Shown piece after piece: positions 14,748 to 17,067 of a stretch of 17,067 nt of DNA. The notes beneath the pieces are model-generated. The model had not been told where the DNA came from, searched no databases, and was given only the letters and a program-made list of their open reading frames with translations. Numbering within the stretch: the first letter of the stretch is position 1; every line of letters begins with the position of its first letter. Position numbers and translations under genes: made by a program. Source of the stretch: Christensenella sp. UBA3792 (GTDB taxonomy: Bacteria > Bacillota > Clostridia > Christensenellales > CAG-138); contig DFEW01000040.1 of assembly GCA_002369195.1 (NCBI GenBank), positions 1 through 17,067 on the forward strand. Reading direction: 5' to 3'.

Positions 14748-15209
14748 TTACAGGACGGCTGCGAACAGCGCGGCGATCGCGGCGGATGCTTCGTGGTAGC
14801 CATCCGGCCATTTCATGTAGCCGGATGCGGACACCGAGGTGCCGTCGTTCATGTAGATGTTCAGATGGAAGCCGTTGCCGTCCATGACCCCGTCGTCGGT
14901 CTTGTTGAACCCGTTCCATGCGCCGATGTTCTGCGCGTTGAGCACCGCTTCCAGCTCGCGCACGAACGATTCATCGACCTCCTTGACGGTCGCTTCCTCC
15001 TCCGGCACGCCGTCCGGCTTGAGCGTCGCGGTCCATACGCCGTCGACCTTGCGCAGTTCATAGCGCACATAGCTGTTCACCATCGTGCCGGTCGAGTAGC
15101 CGAACACGAAGCTTTTCAGATCATGGATGTTCACGGACTTTTTGGTGCAGCCGAAGAGGCATGCGGGCAGCAGGATTGCGCTGAGCAGAATGAGAGTGAT
15201 GCGTTTCAT
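14748..15209 (-). CDS. Small lipoprotein of unknown function
   Basis: From the ATG at 15209 the product has 153 residues. A lipoprotein signal peptide (MKRITLILLSAILLPACLFGC, lipidation Cys21 by the CLFGC lipobox) precedes KKSVNIHDLKSF. The mature part has alternating beta-like stretches and ends with SVSASGYMKWPDGYHEAS and a hydrophobic tail, AAIAALFAAVL. Similar short lipoproteins with a C-terminal DGxxxxASGYxxWPxGY pattern exist in clostridia, but I cannot name a function. AAAGGA lies 9 bases before the start. It begins 16 bases after the phosphoesterase stop, so they are co-transcribed. Confidence 0.78.
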   Translation of the reverse strand: MKRITLILLSAILLPACLFGCTKKSVNIHDLKSFVFGYSTGTMVNSYVRYELRKVDGVWTATLKPDGVPEEEATVKEVDESFVRELEAVLNAQNIGAWNGFNKTDDGVMDGNGFHLNIYMNDGTSVSASGYMKWPDGYHEASAAIAALFAAVL

Positions 15210-15225
15210 GGTTCCGTCCTTTCTT

Positions 15226-16323
15226 TTACGCTGTGGGAACGAGGTCGAGAATGACATATTCGGAAAACGTGCCGGTTTTGAACGGGATCGCCCAGCCGGA
15301 CAGTCCCGAGGTGACAAAGAAGGTCGTATCGTCGCGCTGCGTGCGCCCGTAGATCGCGTCGTTCGCGCCCATCAGCAGACCGATCTGACCCGCCGGAAAG
15401 ATATGTCCGCCGTGCGTGTGACCCGACAGCACGAGGTCCGCGTCCGCCGCGGCTTCCGCGTCGTAGTCGTTCGGCTGATGGTTCAGCACGACCGTATAGC
15501 AGTCCGGATCGACCGCATCGAGCAGCGTCTTTGCGTCCGCGCGCGTGCGGTCGGAGCGGTCCCTGCGCCCGATCAGCGCGATCGAGGGCGTCAGGTACGC
15601 CGTTTCGTCCTCCAGGATCGTGACGCCGTTTCGCTGCAGCGCGTCGCGCAGCTCCTGCGAATCGAAGTTGCGGTAGCGGTAATAGCCGTTGTCGTGATTG
15701 CCGTATACAAAATACACGCCGAAGGTCGTTCTGAGGGTTCCGAGCGCGTCGCAGGCGGCGAGCATGTCGACCTTGTCGGAATCGTCGTCCACAAAATCGC
15801 CCACGAGCACGACGACGTCCGGCTCCTGCGCCTGAATGCGCGCCATCTGCGCCGCAAAGCCCGCCCCGTCGAGCGTGATCCCCAGGTGCGAGTCCGCGAT
15901 CAGCGCGATGCGCAGCGGACGGTCGATCTGTTCGGACGCGACGGTGTAGTTCGTCTGCCATACGCGATGCGCCGCGATCCAGCCCGCTGTGAGGTAGAGC
16001 GCCGAGAGCACGAGCGCAGCGGCGCCGGCAACGTAGCGCTTCGGCGGAACCTTGCGGATGCGCCGCACGATCCACGCGACGAGGTCGCACAGCAGCCAGA
16101 AGAGCGCCAGATGCAGCACGACGATCACGACCGCGTAGACGTTCACGAACCAGAAGAGAAAGAGCAGCCCGACCGCGCCGATCGCGATCAGCCACGAGAG
16201 CGCCTTATGCCGCGCCGCAAGCCGCCGCATGCACGAAAAGCGCCGCACACGCGTGATTAGATAAAAGACGGAGCCGAGCCCCAGCGCTGCCGCCGTCGCG
16301 AGCAGCAAAAACCACAACGTCAT
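15226..16323 (-). CDS. Membrane-anchored calcineurin-like metallophosphoesterase
   Basis: The protein has 365 residues. Three or four hydrophobic helices lie in residues 1-118 (about 1-24, 42-62, 63-86, 98-118). The catalytic domain follows from about 135, with every metal-ligand motif of the calcineurin-like family: ADSHLG (D144, H146), GDFVDD (175-180), GNHDN (208-212), LNHQP (H282) and GHTHGG (301-306, H302 and H304). The order resembles the YkuE/YaeI group of membrane phosphohydrolases, some of which act on lipid-linked substrates. The substrate here cannot be told from sequence. AAGGAG lies 7 bases before the ATG. It is the first gene of the transcript that continues into the small lipoprotein and perhaps tex. 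Confidence 0.92.
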   Translation of the reverse strand: MTLWFLLLATAAALGLGSVFYLITRVRRFSCMRRLAARHKALSWLIAIGAVGLLFLFWFVNVYAVVIVVLHLALFWLLCDLVAWIVRRIRKVPPKRYVAGAAALVLSALYLTAGWIAAHRVWQTNYTVASEQIDRPLRIALIADSHLGITLDGAGFAAQMARIQAQEPDVVVLVGDFVDDDSDKVDMLAACDALGTLRTTFGVYFVYGNHDNGYYRYRNFDSQELRDALQRNGVTILEDETAYLTPSIALIGRRDRSDRTRADAKTLLDAVDPDCYTVVLNHQPNDYDAEAAADADLVLSGHTHGGHIFPAGQIGLLMGANDAIYGRTQRDDTTFFVTSGLSGWAIPFKTGTFSEYVILDLVPTA

Positions 16324-16341
16324 AACAGTCTCCTTTTTCTT

Positions 16342-16370
16342 ATCTTACCATAGATACGGCGCGGATGCAA
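16342..16370 (-). promoter_or_regulatory. Promoter of the metallophosphoesterase operon
   Basis: On the minus strand TTGCAT (16370-16365), 17 bases, then TAAGAT (16347-16342) preceded by TGG, an extended -10 feature. The start codon is about 19 bases beyond the -10 box. Confidence 0.7.
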
Positions 16371-16409
16371 GGAAGCATCGCCCGATGCGGAAAATTTGTA
16401 TATCATATA

Positions 16410-16438
16410 TTGACAAGTGGGACGGACGGTGGTACAAT
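16410..16438 (+). promoter_or_regulatory. Promoter of the T-box-controlled trpB-like gene
   Basis: TTGACA (16410-16415), 17 bases, TACAAT (16433-16438). The leader begins about 7 bases later. It diverges from the phosphoesterase promoter 40 bases away. Confidence 0.85.
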
Positions 16439-16444
16439 GCCCTA

Positions 16445-16703
16445 AACCGATGAGGAAGCGGAAGTAGGGCGAAATCGCTTTTTCCCAGAGAGTCGCGGGC
16501 GGTGGGAGCGCGGCAGAAAGTCTTCGTTTGAATGGGCTTCTAAGGGCGAACGGAAACGCGCAGGCGGAGTATGGGAGACGGAGGGGCGCTCCGTAAACGG
16601 CGCCGGTATGTGTTGGCATACGCAAAGTGGGCGCGCACGCGTCAAGCAGGGTGGCACCGCAGGAATTTGATCCTGTCCCGGCAAACGGGACGGGATCTTT
16701 TTT
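16445..16703 (+). promoter_or_regulatory. T-box leader, predicted to sense tRNA-Trp
   Basis: All parts of a T-box riboswitch are seen in order: GATGAGGAAG near the 5' end, AGAGAG (about 16490) and GGTGGGAG in stem I, a specifier segment GAATGGGCTTCT with codon TGG at 16533-16535, and the T-box AGGGTGGCACCGCAG (16648-16662). The antiterminator bulge TGGC (16652-16655) would pair with a tRNA 3' end whose discriminator base is G, as in bacterial tRNA-Trp. A terminator follows. Uncharged tRNA-Trp should stabilise the antiterminator and switch on the downstream gene. The tryptophan codon fits the TrpB-like product. Confidence 0.93.
16669..16703 (+). terminator. Intrinsic terminator of the T-box leader
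   Basis: The 12-bp stem 16669-16680 with 16686-16697 (GATCCTGTCCCG against CGGGACGGGATC, one G-T pair) ends in six Ts at 16698-16703. It is the off-state hairpin and competes with the antiterminator. Confidence 0.9.
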
Positions 16704-16733
16704 ATTTGCATGCGAAGAAAGGAGAAAAAACCG

Positions 16734-17067
16734 ATGCAGAAAATCCCCTATAAAATCTATCTGGAAGAATCCGAAATGCCGACCGCATGGTACAACATGC
16801 GCGCCGATATGCCTACAAAGCCCGCGCCGCTGCTGCATCCGGCAACCGGAAAGCCGATGCGCGCGCAGGAGCTGGAGGCGGTGTTCTGCCGCGCGCTCGT
16901 GGAGCAGGAGCTGAACGATACCGACCGTCTGATCCCGATCCCGCAGCCGATCCGCGACTTTTACCGGATGTACCGTCCCTCGCCGCTCGTGCGCGCGTAC
17001 TGCCTCGAGGAGAAGCTCAAGACGCCCGCGAAGATCTACTATAAGTTCGAGGGCAACAACACCTCCG
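16734..17067 (+). CDS. trpB: TrpB-like (TrpB2 type) PLP-dependent tryptophan synthase beta chain, 3' truncated by window
   Basis: Only the first 111 residues are in the window. They read MQKIPYKIYLEESEMPTAWY, then PLLHPATGKPM, IPIPQPIRDFYRMYRPSPLV and AKIYYKFEGNN, which fit the N-terminal region of the TrpB2 group rather than classical TrpB1. This enzyme joins indole and serine to make tryptophan using pyridoxal phosphate. The PLP lysine (expected shortly after the SxTGSHK-type segment) lies beyond the window end. GGAG lies 10 bases before the ATG. The T-box with a TGG specifier directly upstream supports a role in tryptophan supply. Whether trpA or other trp genes follow cannot be seen. Confidence 0.88.
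   Translation, partial: MQKIPYKIYLEESEMPTAWYNMRADMPTKPAPLLHPATGKPMRAQELEAVFCRALVEQELNDTDRLIPIPQPIRDFYRMYRPSPLVRAYCLEEKLKTPAKIYYKFEGNNTS

Overview
The window looks like chromosomal DNA from a GC-rich member of the Clostridia (Bacillota). The evidence is purine-rich Shine-Dalgarno sites, TTGACA/TATAAT-type promoters, a canonical T-box leader, lipoprotein signal peptides, Tex, a C69 dipeptidase and an ECF sigma factor paired with a membrane partner. The order or genus cannot be fixed from sequence alone. No rRNA, tRNA, CRISPR array, phage gene or transposase was seen.

Layout. 1-231: intergenic repeats and a terminator. 232-2082 (-): lipoprotein of the DUF885 family whose zinc-peptidase motif is not recognisable. 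2298-4843 (+): ECF sigma factor, overlapping membrane-anchored putative anti-sigma/sensor protein, then a small lipoprotein. 5044-8947 (-): an operon of an Lrp/AsnC regulator followed by the three-subunit proton-translocating NAD(P) transhydrogenase (pntAA-pntAB-pntB). 9166-10629 (+): C69 dipeptidase with a near-consensus promoter. 10708-11259 (+): 5-formyltetrahydrofolate cyclo-ligase, closed by a strong terminator. 11408-12055 (+): AT-rich orphan gene with its own promoter. 12056-12511: gene-free, holding a hairpin-rich segment and a 157-bp MITE-like inverted-repeat element. 12512-16323 (-): membrane metallophosphoesterase, small lipoprotein and Tex. 16410-17067 (+): promoter, tryptophan-type T-box leader and the start of a TrpB-like gene cut by the window end.

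The most striking observation is in PntB. Its NADP(H)-binding domain III occurs twice in tandem within one reading frame (residues about 308-466 and 484-642). The two copies are identical in protein but differ at about 17 bases, all synonymous. Normal PntB has one copy.

Functionally, most of the window is housekeeping: redox balance (Pnt under a probable Lrp-type regulator), peptide turnover, one-carbon metabolism, transcription (Tex) and tryptophan supply under tRNA-Trp control. The accessory parts are the sigma/anti-sigma/lipoprotein cluster, a 32-bp repeat carrying an imperfect dyad found on both sides of that cluster, the AT-rich orphan gene and the neighbouring repeat elements.
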